A DNA stretch of 64,000 bases, taken from Duganella levis. GTDB lineage: Bacteria > Pseudomonadota > Gammaproteobacteria > Burkholderiales > Burkholderiaceae_D. Made by a program: the position numbers and the translations under genes. The stretch lies in the NCBI RefSeq assembly GCF_009857605.1, contig NZ_WWCT01000001.1:496001-560000 (forward strand), given 5' to 3'. The first letter of the stretch is position 1. Each line of letters begins with the position of its first letter. Positions 48,260 through 56,079 of this stretch are shown one piece after another. The notes beneath the pieces were generated by a model. The model saw only the letters and a program-made list of their open reading frames with translations, ran no database searches and was not told where the DNA came from.

Positions 48260-49710
48260 CGTTTAAGGTCGGCCTCAATGATTTTCAGGAAGTTCTCAGT
48301 CGACCATTCCAGATCGCGCACAACAATCTGCGGCGTGTAGAACTGCCCTGCCGCGCGCGGGCGGCCCACGTAGACCTTGTTTGGAATGACTACTTTCGCG
48401 GCGCCGGAGAACAGCGACTGGTAGCGCACTTCCATGTAATTGCTGTCCGCCGAGCTCGGCGCGCCGATCAGTTTCGTATTCGGGAACATGGTGAAGTAGT
48501 CCACCGCATCCAGACAGGCGCTGGCGCATTGGCCCGGCACGATGACGTACACCGGACGGTTGAACGCAGGCGTCGCCAAAGTGGCAGTGTCGGCAGCCGG
48601 TGCGTCGCTGCTGCTCACGTAAAACTTGTCACCGCGCTCCAGCGCTTCCTGCATGACGTTGGCGAGTGCGTTGATGCCTTGCGCCAGCTCGGCATTGCCT
48701 TGCTCCTTCAAAAAGCCGACCATCCAGCGCACATGCGCCACATTACCGGCCGAGGTACGCCACCAGACCTGTTGCTTGCCAGTGCGCTGCTGGTCGCGCC
48801 GCGCCATCTCGGCATCGCCCCACAAGGCGCCGGCGAAATCCAGGCTCCACAGCGATGAGCCGCCATGATTGCCGCGCAGGTCGATCACCACGGCATCCGC
48901 CTGCTGATAGCGTTGCGGATGCGCGCGCAGTTCCGCCGACATCGCGCGATAGGCTGTACGCTGCGCTTCGTCCGGCTGGAACTCCGGCATGGCGGCCCAA
49001 TACAGGCGCGGACGCGGCTCGGTCAAGCCGACCGGCAACGTGATGCCGTTGTAGCTTTGCTGGCGCCATTGCAGCATCTCGTTGGTGTACTGACTCCACG
49101 CCAGCGTCATCGCAAACTGTTTGCCATCCAGCGTGAAGGTGCACACCTGCGGCCGCTTGATAAACGGATTGCCCTTGTCGACAAACACATCGGGCGCTTC
49201 TATCCACCAGTTGCCAGGCTCATCGCTGCGTCCCTGGAATGCAAAGACGTTGGTTTGCACCAGTGTGGTAATCGACTCGCCATCGCAGGCATCAATCCGG
49301 CTGCCGGCTGCCGGACCGCCGGGCACGGTGGCATAGACATACATGCTGTCGCCACGCCAGGCGGCGACAAAACCGGGCCAACGCCATTCCACCGCCGGAG
49401 GCATGGTGAACGCCACACCCGCGTGACCATCGTGGATAACGGTATTAAAACGTAGGAGCGCGGCTTGATACCCGGCGCCATCGCGCACCTGCGCGGCCAG
49501 TTGCAGGCCCGCCTTGCGCGCCTCGGCTAGACGGGTAGCAAAGCCGGGATTGGCCGGGTCGTAGGTGCCGGGGTGGTTGTCCAGCGTGATTTGATAGGCG
49601 GCTTCGATATCGGCGCTGGCAGCGCGCTGCCACTGTTCCGGCGTCTGCGGCAGGTCGGCAGCCGTGACGACGCCTGCCGCCAGCAGGCAGGCCGCAGCGA
49701 GGCGGCGCAT
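48256..49710 (-). CDS. Secreted S41-like (tail-specific protease related) protein
   Basis: 484 residues with a signal peptide (MRRLAAACLLAAGVVTAADL). The N-terminal part is helical; 'HDGHAGVAF' and 'VVIDLRGNHGGSSLWSLDFA' correspond to S41 signature regions. 'GQCASACLDAVDYFTMFPNTK' is where the nucleophilic Ser of S41 peptidases sits. 'KLIGAPSSADSNYMEVR' matches the following conserved strand. A PDZ domain is weak or absent. It probably acts on periplasmic peptides, but catalytic competence is not certain. Its start overlaps the stop of the ABC ATPase gene by 1 base, so the two are coupled. Confidence 0.75.
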   Translation of the reverse strand: MRRLAAACLLAAGVVTAADLPQTPEQWQRAASADIEAAYQITLDNHPGTYDPANPGFATRLAEARKAGLQLAAQVRDGAGYQAALLRFNTVIHDGHAGVAFTMPPAVEWRWPGFVAAWRGDSMYVYATVPGGPAAGSRIDACDGESITTLVQTNVFAFQGRSDEPGNWWIEAPDVFVDKGNPFIKRPQVCTFTLDGKQFAMTLAWSQYTNEMLQWRQQSYNGITLPVGLTEPRPRLYWAAMPEFQPDEAQRTAYRAMSAELRAHPQRYQQADAVVIDLRGNHGGSSLWSLDFAGALWGDAEMARRDQQRTGKQQVWWRTSAGNVAHVRWMVGFLKEQGNAELAQGINALANVMQEALERGDKFYVSSSDAPAADTATLATPAFNRPVYVIVPGQCASACLDAVDYFTMFPNTKLIGAPSSADSNYMEVRYQSLFSGAAKVVIPNKVYVGRPRAAGQFYTPQIVVRDLEWSTENFLKIIEADLKR

Positions 49711-50456
49711 CAGACCAGGCGACCCGCTGCGATTGTAATGGTGCGGCCGCAGCGGGCGGCCATGGCCTGGTCGTGGGTGACCAGCACCAAAGTCGAGCCG
49801 TGTTGGCGATTCAGCTCGAACATCAGCTGGATCACCGCTTCGCCGGTGGCGGCGTCCAGGCTGCCGGTCGGTTCGTCGGCAAACAGCAGCGGCGGTTCGC
49901 TGACGAAGGCGCGCGCCAACGCCACGCGCTGCTGTTCGCCGCCGGACAGGTATTTCGGATAATGCTTGAGGCGGCTCGACAGGCCAACCCGCGCCAGCAT
50001 CGCCTCGGCCTTCTCGCGGGCGCCGGCCACGCCGGCCAGTTCCAGCGGCAGCATGACGTTTTCCACCGCCGTCAAATGCGCCAGCAGCTGGAACGACTGG
50101 AACACAAAGCCCAGTTTTTCCTTGCGCAGGGCGGCGCGGCCATCTTCATCTAGTGCATAAATGTCTACACCATCGAGCACCACGGTGCCGGCGCTGGGGG
50201 TGTCCAGACCGGCCAGCAAACCGAGCAAAGTTGACTTGCCGGAACCGGAAGCGCCAACGATGGCCAACGTCTCAGCCTTTTGCACGGTAAAATCTACCTC
50301 GTGCAGGATCGTCAGTTCGCCAGCGGCGTCGGCGACCCGCTTGGCCAGGCCTTTGACGGCAATGGCCGGCTGCACGCCAGACGCCGTCACAGGCGACGAC
50401 GCCAGGGCCGGGCCTTCCGGCATGAAATGAGTTGACGCATTAGGGAAATCGGGCAT
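49710..50456 (-). CDS. ABC transporter ATP-binding protein (YbbA/LolD-like)
   Basis: 248 residues. Walker A 'GASGSGKST', Q-loop 'GFVFQSFQLLAHLTAVENVM', signature 'LSGGEQQRVALARA', Walker B 'LLFADEPTGSLD' and H-loop 'LVLVTHD'. This is the MacB/LolD/YbbA class, which works with FtsX-type permeases. In E. coli ybbA is beside tesA and ybbP; here tesA is divergent and no permease gene is adjacent. The start is uncertain: the ATG at 50456 overlaps the tesA start, and the Met at 50423 is an alternative. Neither has a clear ribosome site. Confidence 0.88.
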   Translation of the reverse strand: MPDFPNASTHFMPEGPALASSPVTASGVQPAIAVKGLAKRVADAAGELTILHEVDFTVQKAETLAIVGASGSGKSTLLGLLAGLDTPSAGTVVLDGVDIYALDEDGRAALRKEKLGFVFQSFQLLAHLTAVENVMLPLELAGVAGAREKAEAMLARVGLSSRLKHYPKYLSGGEQQRVALARAFVSEPPLLFADEPTGSLDAATGEAVIQLMFELNRQHGSTLVLVTHDQAMAARCGRTITIAAGRLV

Positions 50457-51093
50457 GCTGAATATGTTTAAACGTTTATCTGGAAAATCACTGGCCGCCC
50501 TGCTCCTGCTGTCGGCAGCGGCGAGCGCCTATTCTGCACCAAAAACCGTGCTTGTGCTCGGTGATAGTTTGTCAGCCGAATACGGTTTGTCGCGCGGCAC
50601 CGGCTGGGTCGCGCTGGCGGAGCAGAAACTCAAGCAGAATAACATCGATGCGGTGGTGGTCAACGCCAGTGTCAGCGGCGAGACCACCAGCGGCGGCCGT
50701 TCGCGCCTGCCGGCCCTGCTGACCAAGTACAAACCGGACCTGGTGGTGATCGAGCTGGGCGCCAACGACGGCTTGCGCGGCCTGCCGGTGCCGGCCGCCG
50801 AGGCCAATCTGCGCGCCATGAGCGACGCCGCCAGCAAGGCCGACGCCAAGGTGATGCTGATCGGCATGCGCATGCCGCCCAACTACGGCCGCGACTACGC
50901 CGACAAATTCTTCGCCATGTATGGCGCGCTGAGCAAGGATATCAAGGCGCCGCTGGTGCCGTTCATGCTCGATGGCATAGCCGACAAGCCGCAACTGTTC
51001 CAGCCGGACCGCTTGCATCCGCTGGCCGAGGCCCATCCAACCATCCTGGCCAATATCTGGCCGACGCTGCAAAAAACCATTAAGGCCAAATGA
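50455..51093 (+). CDS. tesA: Multifunctional acyl-CoA thioesterase I / lysophospholipase (GDSL esterase)
   Basis: 212 residues with a signal peptide ('SLAALLLLSAAASAYSA'). SGNH hydrolase blocks are complete: Ser in 'VLGDSLSAEYGL', Gly in 'VSGETTSGG', Asn in 'VIELGANDGLRG' and the Asp-His pair in 'DRLHPLAEAH'. It is a periplasmic esterase with thioesterase, arylesterase and lysophospholipase activity. AGGGA lies 8 bases before the ATG at 50455; a second Met at 50464 is less likely. Its start codon shares two bases with the start of the divergent ABC gene. It overlaps mnmH by 4 bases. Confidence 0.94.
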   Translation: MLNMFKRLSGKSLAALLLLSAAASAYSAPKTVLVLGDSLSAEYGLSRGTGWVALAEQKLKQNNIDAVVVNASVSGETTSGGRSRLPALLTKYKPDLVVIELGANDGLRGLPVPAAEANLRAMSDAASKADAKVMLIGMRMPPNYGRDYADKFFAMYGALSKDIKAPLVPFMLDGIADKPQLFQPDRLHPLAEAHPTILANIWPTLQKTIKAK

Positions 51094-52151
51094 AGTATCC
51101 GGAAGTATTAAGCATCGATCAGGTGCTGGACCAGCTCGACACCTTCGACGCCATCATTGACGCCCGCAGTCCGGGCGAGTTCGCACTCGACCACTTGCCC
51201 GGCGCCATCAACGCGCCGGTGCTGGACGACGAGCAGCGCATCCGCGTCGGCACCATGTACAAGCAGGTGGGGTCGTTTGAAGCAAAGAAGCTAGGCGCCG
51301 CGCTGGTGGCCAGGAACATCGCGCGGCATATTGAAGAATTGTGGATCGACAAGCCGCGCGAGTGGCGGCCGCTGGTGTATTGCTGGCGTGGCGGCGCCCG
51401 CAGTGGCTCCATGGTGCATATCCTGGCCAAGATCGGCTGGCCGGTGGTGCAGCTGGACGGCGGCTACAAGGCGTTTCGTCAGGAAGTGAACGCGGCGCTG
51501 GAACACGCGCCGTCCTTGCGCTTCAAGGTGGTGTGCGGCACTACGGGCAGCGGCAAGAGCCGTTTGCTGGAGGTGTTGCATGCGCAAGGCGCGCAGGTGC
51601 TGGATCTGGAGCAGCTGGCCATGCATCGCGGTTCGGTGCTGGGGCATTTGCCTAGCCAGCCGCAGCCAAGCCAGAAGGCGTTTGAGACGCGCGTGTGGCA
51701 GGTGCTGCGCCGTTTCGATCCGTCGCGGCCGGTGTTTGTGGAGGCGGAAAGCAAGAAGGTCGGCAATGTACGCGTGCCGGCGGCCTTGATGGACACCATG
51801 CGCGCGGCTGATTGCATCGCGCTGACGTTGTCGCGAGAGAACCGGGTGCGCTTGCTGATGGAGGATTATCAGCATTTCCTGGCTGATCCATCGTCGCTCA
51901 ATGGTCAGTTGGATCATCTGACGCAGCTACACGGCCGCGAAAAGATCGCCCGCTGGCATGCGATGTCGGATGCAGGGCAGATGCCGGAGCTGGTCGAGCA
52001 ATTGCTGGCCGATCATTACGATCCGGCGTATTTGCGCTCGATCGACCGTAATTTCAGCCGCTATGGCCAGGCGCTGCCGTTGGAGCTGGATGACATCAGC
52101 GCGGATGCGTTCGTCGCCGCAGCGCGCCAGTTGATCGCTACTTGCGTGTAG
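51090..52151 (+). CDS. mnmH: tRNA 2-selenouridine synthase
   Basis: 353 residues. N-terminal rhodanese domain with the catalytic Cys98 in 'VYCWRGGARSGSM'; C-terminal P-loop domain starting with 'VVCGTTGSGKSRLLEVLHAQ' (about residue 146). MnmH replaces sulfur by selenium in 2-thiouridine at the wobble position of some tRNAs, through a geranylated intermediate, using selenophosphate from SelD. SelD is not encoded in the window. Coupled to tesA by a 4-base overlap, and its 3' end overlaps the convergent exporter gene by 14 bases. Confidence 0.94.
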   Translation: MKYPEVLSIDQVLDQLDTFDAIIDARSPGEFALDHLPGAINAPVLDDEQRIRVGTMYKQVGSFEAKKLGAALVARNIARHIEELWIDKPREWRPLVYCWRGGARSGSMVHILAKIGWPVVQLDGGYKAFRQEVNAALEHAPSLRFKVVCGTTGSGKSRLLEVLHAQGAQVLDLEQLAMHRGSVLGHLPSQPQPSQKAFETRVWQVLRRFDPSRPVFVEAESKKVGNVRVPAALMDTMRAADCIALTLSRENRVRLLMEDYQHFLADPSSLNGQLDHLTQLHGREKIARWHAMSDAGQMPELVEQLLADHYDPAYLRSIDRNFSRYGQALPLELDDISADAFVAAARQLIATCV

Positions 52152-53031
52152 CCCACCAGCAGCATAGCGAACCGGCCGTCACCAGCGCAGCGCCCTGCCA
52201 GAAACTGGCGGTCAGCGCGGTGCGCAGGATGGCCGCGCTGAAGGCGGACGACAGTACCGGCGCGGCGTACGACACGGCAGCCAGCAAGGCCAGGTTGCCG
52301 TGCGCCAGGGCGCGATTCCAGCTGGCATAGCCCAGCGCCATCACCGCAGCCGCCGCGCACAACAAGCCGGCGGCGGGCCAGAGCGAGGCCGACGAGCTGG
52401 CTGCGTCCACGGACATGCCGCTCAGCGCAAACTTCAGCCACAGCACCACACTGGTCAATACAAAGAACGGCGCAATCGCATCCGTGCCCTGCGACAGCGG
52501 CTTGGCGGCGCAGCAGTACGTGGCCCACAGCAACGCGCCGCCGGCGGCCAGGCCATAGCTCACCGGATTGCGCGCCGCATTGGCGGCGATGTGCGCCAGC
52601 GACAAGCCCTCGCCGCCACTCAGAATCCACGCCACGCCCAACAGCGACAGCAGCAGCCCCGGCGCCAGCCACACGGTCGCGCGCTGGCGGCCGCTGAGCA
52701 CCATCAACGCCACCGTAAGGCACGGCCACAGATAATTCAACAGCCCGACCTCAATCGCCTGCGTGCGGTCCTGCGCGTAGCCGAGGGCCAATGCCAGCGC
52801 CACTTCATAGCCGGCGAACAGCGCGCCGCCGATCAGCAGATAGCGGCGCGGATACTGCCGCAGCGGCGTCCAGCCGCGCAACGCCACCAGCATCACCGAG
52901 GCCAGCGTATAAATCATCGCCGCCCCGGCCACCGCGCCCGCCGTTTCGCTGAACAACCGTATCAGCGACGGCGCCGTGCTCCACAGGCCAATCGCCGCCA
53001 GCCCAAGCAAAGTCCCTTTTGTCTGCGTCAT
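52138..53031 (-). CDS. yddG: DMT-superfamily exporter (YddG-like, aromatic amino acids)
   Basis: 297 residues with ten hydrophobic segments forming two EamA-type repeats. 'GLAAIGLWSTAPSLIRLFSE' at the N-terminus and 'AIEVGLLNYLWPCLTVALMV' in the middle are characteristic of YddG, which exports aromatic amino acids and related compounds across the inner membrane. 'ASWNRALAHGNLALLAAVSY' and 'APVLSSAFSAAIL' fall in the second repeat. The substrate is inferred only from family likeness. It is the gene after ppiD on the same strand, with a hairpin in between. Confidence 0.8.
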   Translation of the reverse strand: MTQTKGTLLGLAAIGLWSTAPSLIRLFSETAGAVAGAAMIYTLASVMLVALRGWTPLRQYPRRYLLIGGALFAGYEVALALALGYAQDRTQAIEVGLLNYLWPCLTVALMVLSGRQRATVWLAPGLLLSLLGVAWILSGGEGLSLAHIAANAARNPVSYGLAAGGALLWATYCCAAKPLSQGTDAIAPFFVLTSVVLWLKFALSGMSVDAASSSASLWPAAGLLCAAAAVMALGYASWNRALAHGNLALLAAVSYAAPVLSSAFSAAILRTALTASFWQGAALVTAGSLCCWWATRK

Positions 53032-53038
53032 ATGTAGA

Positions 53039-53061
53039 AAGGGCCGCTATTCGCGGCCCTT
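53039..53061 (-). terminator. Hairpin between ppiD and the yddG-like gene
   Basis: Perfect stem AAGGGCCGC / GCGGCCCTT with a five-base loop, just after the ppiD stop. The T-run on the minus strand is short (TTTCT), so termination may be partial. Confidence 0.6.
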
Positions 53062-53067
53062 GCTGGA

Positions 53068-54978
53068 TTACTTCACTTCAGTCACGGTCGTCGTCGTGAT
53101 CGGCTTCAGGATCTTCACCTTGGCCTTTTGCTTCAGGAACTCGATGTACTGTGCCATCTCCTGCTGGGCAATCACGTTGCCGATCTGTTCGGCCTGGGAT
53201 TTGCGCTCGGCCTCGTCGGCCGCCGCAGGCTGCTGCACCTTGTCGATGCGGTACAGGCCGTAGCCCATGCCTGGCAGGTCCACGCCAACGTAGGCTGGCA
53301 GCTTGCTCGTATCGGCTTTCATGATCGACTGCATGGCCAGACCGTTGATACCTTCAGGCTTCTGACGCGACACCAGTTTGGCAGCGCCGAAACCGGTCGC
53401 ATCGCCCGACTTCTTGAAGGCTGCCAGTTTCTCTTCGCCGGCTTTGACGGCCAGCTTGGCGGCTTCTTCCATCGTCACGCGCTGACGGATCTGCGCATCG
53501 ACTTCGGCCAGCGGACGCTTGCTTGCTGGTTTGAATTCAACGATACGGCCCGATACCAGGGTACTCGGCGCGGTCTCGACAGCTTCGGTATTGCGCTTGC
53601 TGCTGATCGAATCATTCGAGAACAGCGCGGTCAGGAACTTGGCGTTGTTGTACGCGGCAGCGCCAGGAGCCGGCGATGGATTGCGCGACACATTGCTTGC
53701 GGTCTCGATCTTCAGGCCCAGCTTGTCAGCCACTGGCTTCAGGCTGTCCGATTGTTCGTAGACGGTATTGGTGAAGGCTTCAGCCATTTCCGAATACTTC
53801 TTGGCGGCTTTCTGCTTCTTCAGCAGATCGGTCACGTCGGCTTTCACCACGTCCAGCGGCTTGACCACGGCTGGCTTCAGCTCGGTCACGGTCAGCACGT
53901 GGAAACCGAAGTCCGACTGCACCGGATCGCTGATCTCGCCCAGCTTCAGCTTGGCGATAGCGTTTTCGACCGGCGCCACCAGCACGCCTTTTTCGATCAC
54001 GCCCAGATCGCCGCCCTGCTCTGCCGAGCCTGGATCTTCCGACTTGGCCTTGGCCACTTTGGCGAAATCGCCAGGGGTCTTGCGCAGTTCGGCCACGATG
54101 GCTTCGGCCTTGGCCTTGGCGGCGGCGGTGTCAGCGGCGCTGGCGCCCTTTTTCAGGGTGATCAGGATGTGGCTGGCACGACGGGTTTCCGGCGTGGTGA
54201 ACTGGGCCACATTCTTGCTGTAGTAATCCGATACTTCGGCATCGGTCACGCTGACTTGCGCGGCGACGGCGTCGTTGTTCAGCACCACGTATTCGATCTT
54301 GGCTTGTTCCGGCACTTCGAAGAACTTGCTGTTCTTGTCGTAGAAGGCCTTGACCATTTCGTCGGTCACTTTGACCTGTGGCACGAAATCAGCCACCGGC
54401 AGCAGCAGTTCCTGCACGTCGCGCTCCTGGGCGGCGATGTCGGACAGGGTTTTGGCCACGGTGCGTGGTGCAAAGCCGGTGCCTTCGACCGCGATCGCCA
54501 GTTGTTGCAGCGCCAGTTCCTGACGCATGCGGGCGTCGTTCTGCTCCGGACGCAGGCCTTGTGCGGCCAGGATGGCAATGTAGCGCTCTTTATCAAAGTT
54601 GGCTGGGCCGCCGAACATGTCCATGATGGCTTTTTGCAGCTGTGCATCGCCGATGCTCAGATGGCTGTGGCCGACTTCAGCAGCGATGGCGCGTTGCGCG
54701 ATCAGCTGGTCCAGCACGTTTTGCTTGAACTCCGGCGTGTCGAACATTTTCTGGTCGAACTGCGCGCCCATACGCTGGCGGTAGTTGTCCAGCTGGTTGC
54801 GCACGGCATTGTCGAACTCTTGCTGGGTCAGCGGCTTGCCATCGATTTTGGCGATGGTGCTGGCGTCATCGCCGAAGCTCTTGTAGCTGCCGATGCCGAC
54901 AAAGGCAAACGATGGCACGATGATGATGGCCAGGAAGATTTGCATCAAACGCTGGTGGGTACGAATAAATTCAAACAT
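53068..54978 (-). CDS. ppiD: Periplasmic folding chaperone PpiD (SurA_N and parvulin domains)
   Basis: 636 residues. A short cytoplasmic N-terminus (MFEFIRTHQRLMQIFLAIII), one membrane anchor (about 13-33), a SurA_N-like chaperone domain ('IAKIDGKPLTQQEFDNAVRN'), a parvulin domain (about 265-365: 'RRASHILITLKKGA', 'GSAEQGGDLGVIEKG', 'FGFHVLTVTE') and a C-terminal chaperone lobe. It sits at the periplasmic side of the SecYEG exit and helps outer-membrane and periplasmic proteins fold. It follows the tRNA genes of the lon-hupB block on the same strand. Confidence 0.95.
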   Translation of the reverse strand: MFEFIRTHQRLMQIFLAIIIVPSFAFVGIGSYKSFGDDASTIAKIDGKPLTQQEFDNAVRNQLDNYRQRMGAQFDQKMFDTPEFKQNVLDQLIAQRAIAAEVGHSHLSIGDAQLQKAIMDMFGGPANFDKERYIAILAAQGLRPEQNDARMRQELALQQLAIAVEGTGFAPRTVAKTLSDIAAQERDVQELLLPVADFVPQVKVTDEMVKAFYDKNSKFFEVPEQAKIEYVVLNNDAVAAQVSVTDAEVSDYYSKNVAQFTTPETRRASHILITLKKGASAADTAAAKAKAEAIVAELRKTPGDFAKVAKAKSEDPGSAEQGGDLGVIEKGVLVAPVENAIAKLKLGEISDPVQSDFGFHVLTVTELKPAVVKPLDVVKADVTDLLKKQKAAKKYSEMAEAFTNTVYEQSDSLKPVADKLGLKIETASNVSRNPSPAPGAAAYNNAKFLTALFSNDSISSKRNTEAVETAPSTLVSGRIVEFKPASKRPLAEVDAQIRQRVTMEEAAKLAVKAGEEKLAAFKKSGDATGFGAAKLVSRQKPEGINGLAMQSIMKADTSKLPAYVGVDLPGMGYGLYRIDKVQQPAAADEAERKSQAEQIGNVIAQQEMAQYIEFLKQKAKVKILKPITTTTVTEVK

Positions 54979-55019
54979 GGTCTGCCAATTCGGATGGTTA
55001 TTACTTGCACATACAAAAA

Positions 55020-55039
55020 TGGCGAACTCGTGTTCGCCA
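55020..55039. terminator. Hairpin upstream of ppiD
   Basis: TGGCGAAC-TCGT-GTTCGCCA forms a perfect 8-base stem; the plus strand continues ATTCTCTTTTTT and the minus strand ATTTTTG. It could stop read-through in either direction between the tRNA genes and ppiD. The rest of 54979-55201 has no gene and no clear promoter. Confidence 0.5.
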
Positions 55040-55201
55040 ATTCTCTTTTTTATTCAATGGCTTGCACTGCAAAGTGAAGCCTGAGTATGCCGAAAAAATC
55101 AGTATCGCACGATTCTACAGAAGCACCGTTGGCTTAGCAAGCATTCGCTTGCCAGTTTGATAGCGGGGAGAATAGATTATCTCAATATTGACGCCGAAAA
55201 A

Positions 55202-55236
55202 GAAAAACCCCGCAGCTTAAATATAAGCTGCGGGGT
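55202..55236 (-). terminator. Terminator of the hupB-tRNA transcript
   Basis: Stem ACCCCGCAGCTT / AAGCTGCGGGGT with a six-base loop; the minus strand continues TTTTTCT, 10 bases past the last tRNA-Asp. Confidence 0.9.
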
Positions 55237-55245
55237 ATCTTGATC

Positions 55246-55322
55246 TGGCGGAGCGGACGGGACTCGAACCCGCGACCCCCGGCGTGACAGGCCGGTATTC
55301 TAACCAACTGAACTACCGCTCC
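55246..55322 (-). tRNA. tRNA-Asp (GTC)
   Basis: 77 bases with CCA encoded. The minus strand starts GGAGCGGTAGTTCAGTTGGT; the anticodon GTC lies opposite 55286-55288 and the T-loop is GTTCGAGTC. The acceptor stem GGAGCGG pairs with CCGCTCC. Identical to the second copy 31 bases upstream. Confidence 0.97.
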
Positions 55323-55352
55323 TAAACGGTATTACTGCTGTTTGTATTTTGT

Positions 55353-55429
55353 TGGCGGAGCGGACGGGACTCGAACCCGCGACCCCCGGCGTGACAGGCC
55401 GGTATTCTAACCAACTGAACTACCGCTCC
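55353..55429 (-). tRNA. tRNA-Asp (GTC), second copy
   Basis: 77 bases including CCA, identical in sequence to 55246-55322. The pair is the usual tandem found after hupB and tRNA-Val in betaproteobacteria. Confidence 0.97.
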
Positions 55430-55499
55430 AGCAAAATACAAGGTGCTACATTTTACACTAACATTTACTACCTGGCAAATGTGATTGATAATCAATCTT

Positions 55500-55575
55500 T
55501 GGTGGGCGGTGAGAGGCTCGAACTCCCGACCTAAGCCTTGTAAGGGCTCCGCTCTACCAACTGAGCTAACCGCCC
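55500..55575 (-). tRNA. tRNA-Val (TAC)
   Basis: 76 bases including CCA. The minus strand starts GGGCGGTTAGCTCAGTTGGT; the anticodon loop is CTTACAA with anticodon TAC, and the T-loop is GTTCGAGCC. It lies 49 bases after the hupB stop. Confidence 0.95.
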
Positions 55576-55624
55576 ATTTGCCGCAGTGAACAGCTGTTTA
55601 ACCGCTGCTGCTCACTGAAGTGCG

Positions 55625-55897
55625 TTAGTTTACAGCATCTTTCAAAGCTTTACCAGCTTTAAATTTAGGAACTTTAGCTGCTTCAATGGTGATCTCTTCT
55701 TTGGTGCGTGGGTTGCGGCCGGTACGGGCTGCGCGCTCGCTTACCGAGAAGGTACCAAAGCCAACCAGGGTCACGCTGTCGTTCTTTTGCAGGGTGGTGG
55801 TCACGCCGTCAATCACTGCATCCAGTGCGCGAGCAGCAGCCGCTTTGGAAATATCAGCGGTAGTGGCAATATGGTCGATCAATTCAGTCTTATTCAA
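55625..55897 (-). CDS. hupB: DNA-binding protein HU-beta
   Basis: 90 residues. The sequence starts '[20 protein letters not shown]' and has the DNA-arm motif '[12 protein letters not shown]' with the conserved Pro, ending '[14 protein letters not shown]'. HU bends and compacts DNA. The start codon is TTG (minus strand, 55895-55897), since the conserved N-terminus begins exactly there; GGGGA lies 7-8 bases before it. A TTG start for so abundant a protein is uncommon. Downstream are tRNA-Val and two tRNA-Asp genes, upstream the lon terminator. Confidence 0.95.
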   Translation of the reverse strand: MNKTELIDHIATTADISKAAAARALDAVIDGVTTTLQKNDSVTLVGFGTFSVSERAARTGRNPRTKEEITIEAAKVPKFKAGKALKDAVN

Positions 55898-56021
55898 AGC
55901 AATTCCCCGTCACAAAGGTTATATCTGTTCCCGCTTAAAATACGGCAACGCAAAAAACTCAGGCCGTATTAAACAAGCCAGCCCACTATCGTGTCAAGGC
56001 TACACAATAGAAAAATAAGTA

Positions 56022-56057
56022 AAAATAAAAAAACAGGCGCTATATAAGCGCCTGTTT
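56022..56057 (-). terminator. Terminator of lon
   Basis: Stem AAACAGGCGCT / AGCGCCTGTTT with a five-base loop; the minus strand continues TTTTTATTTTT. It lies 22 bases past the lon stop. Confidence 0.92.
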
Positions 56058-56079
56058 TATGGGTATTACAGCTAAAGCG

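Noticed and set aside
55576..55624. Imperfect hairpin between hupB and tRNA-Val (CAGTGA...TCACTG)
   Set aside because: It has bulges and no T-run; more likely an RNA-processing or neutral sequence than a terminator.
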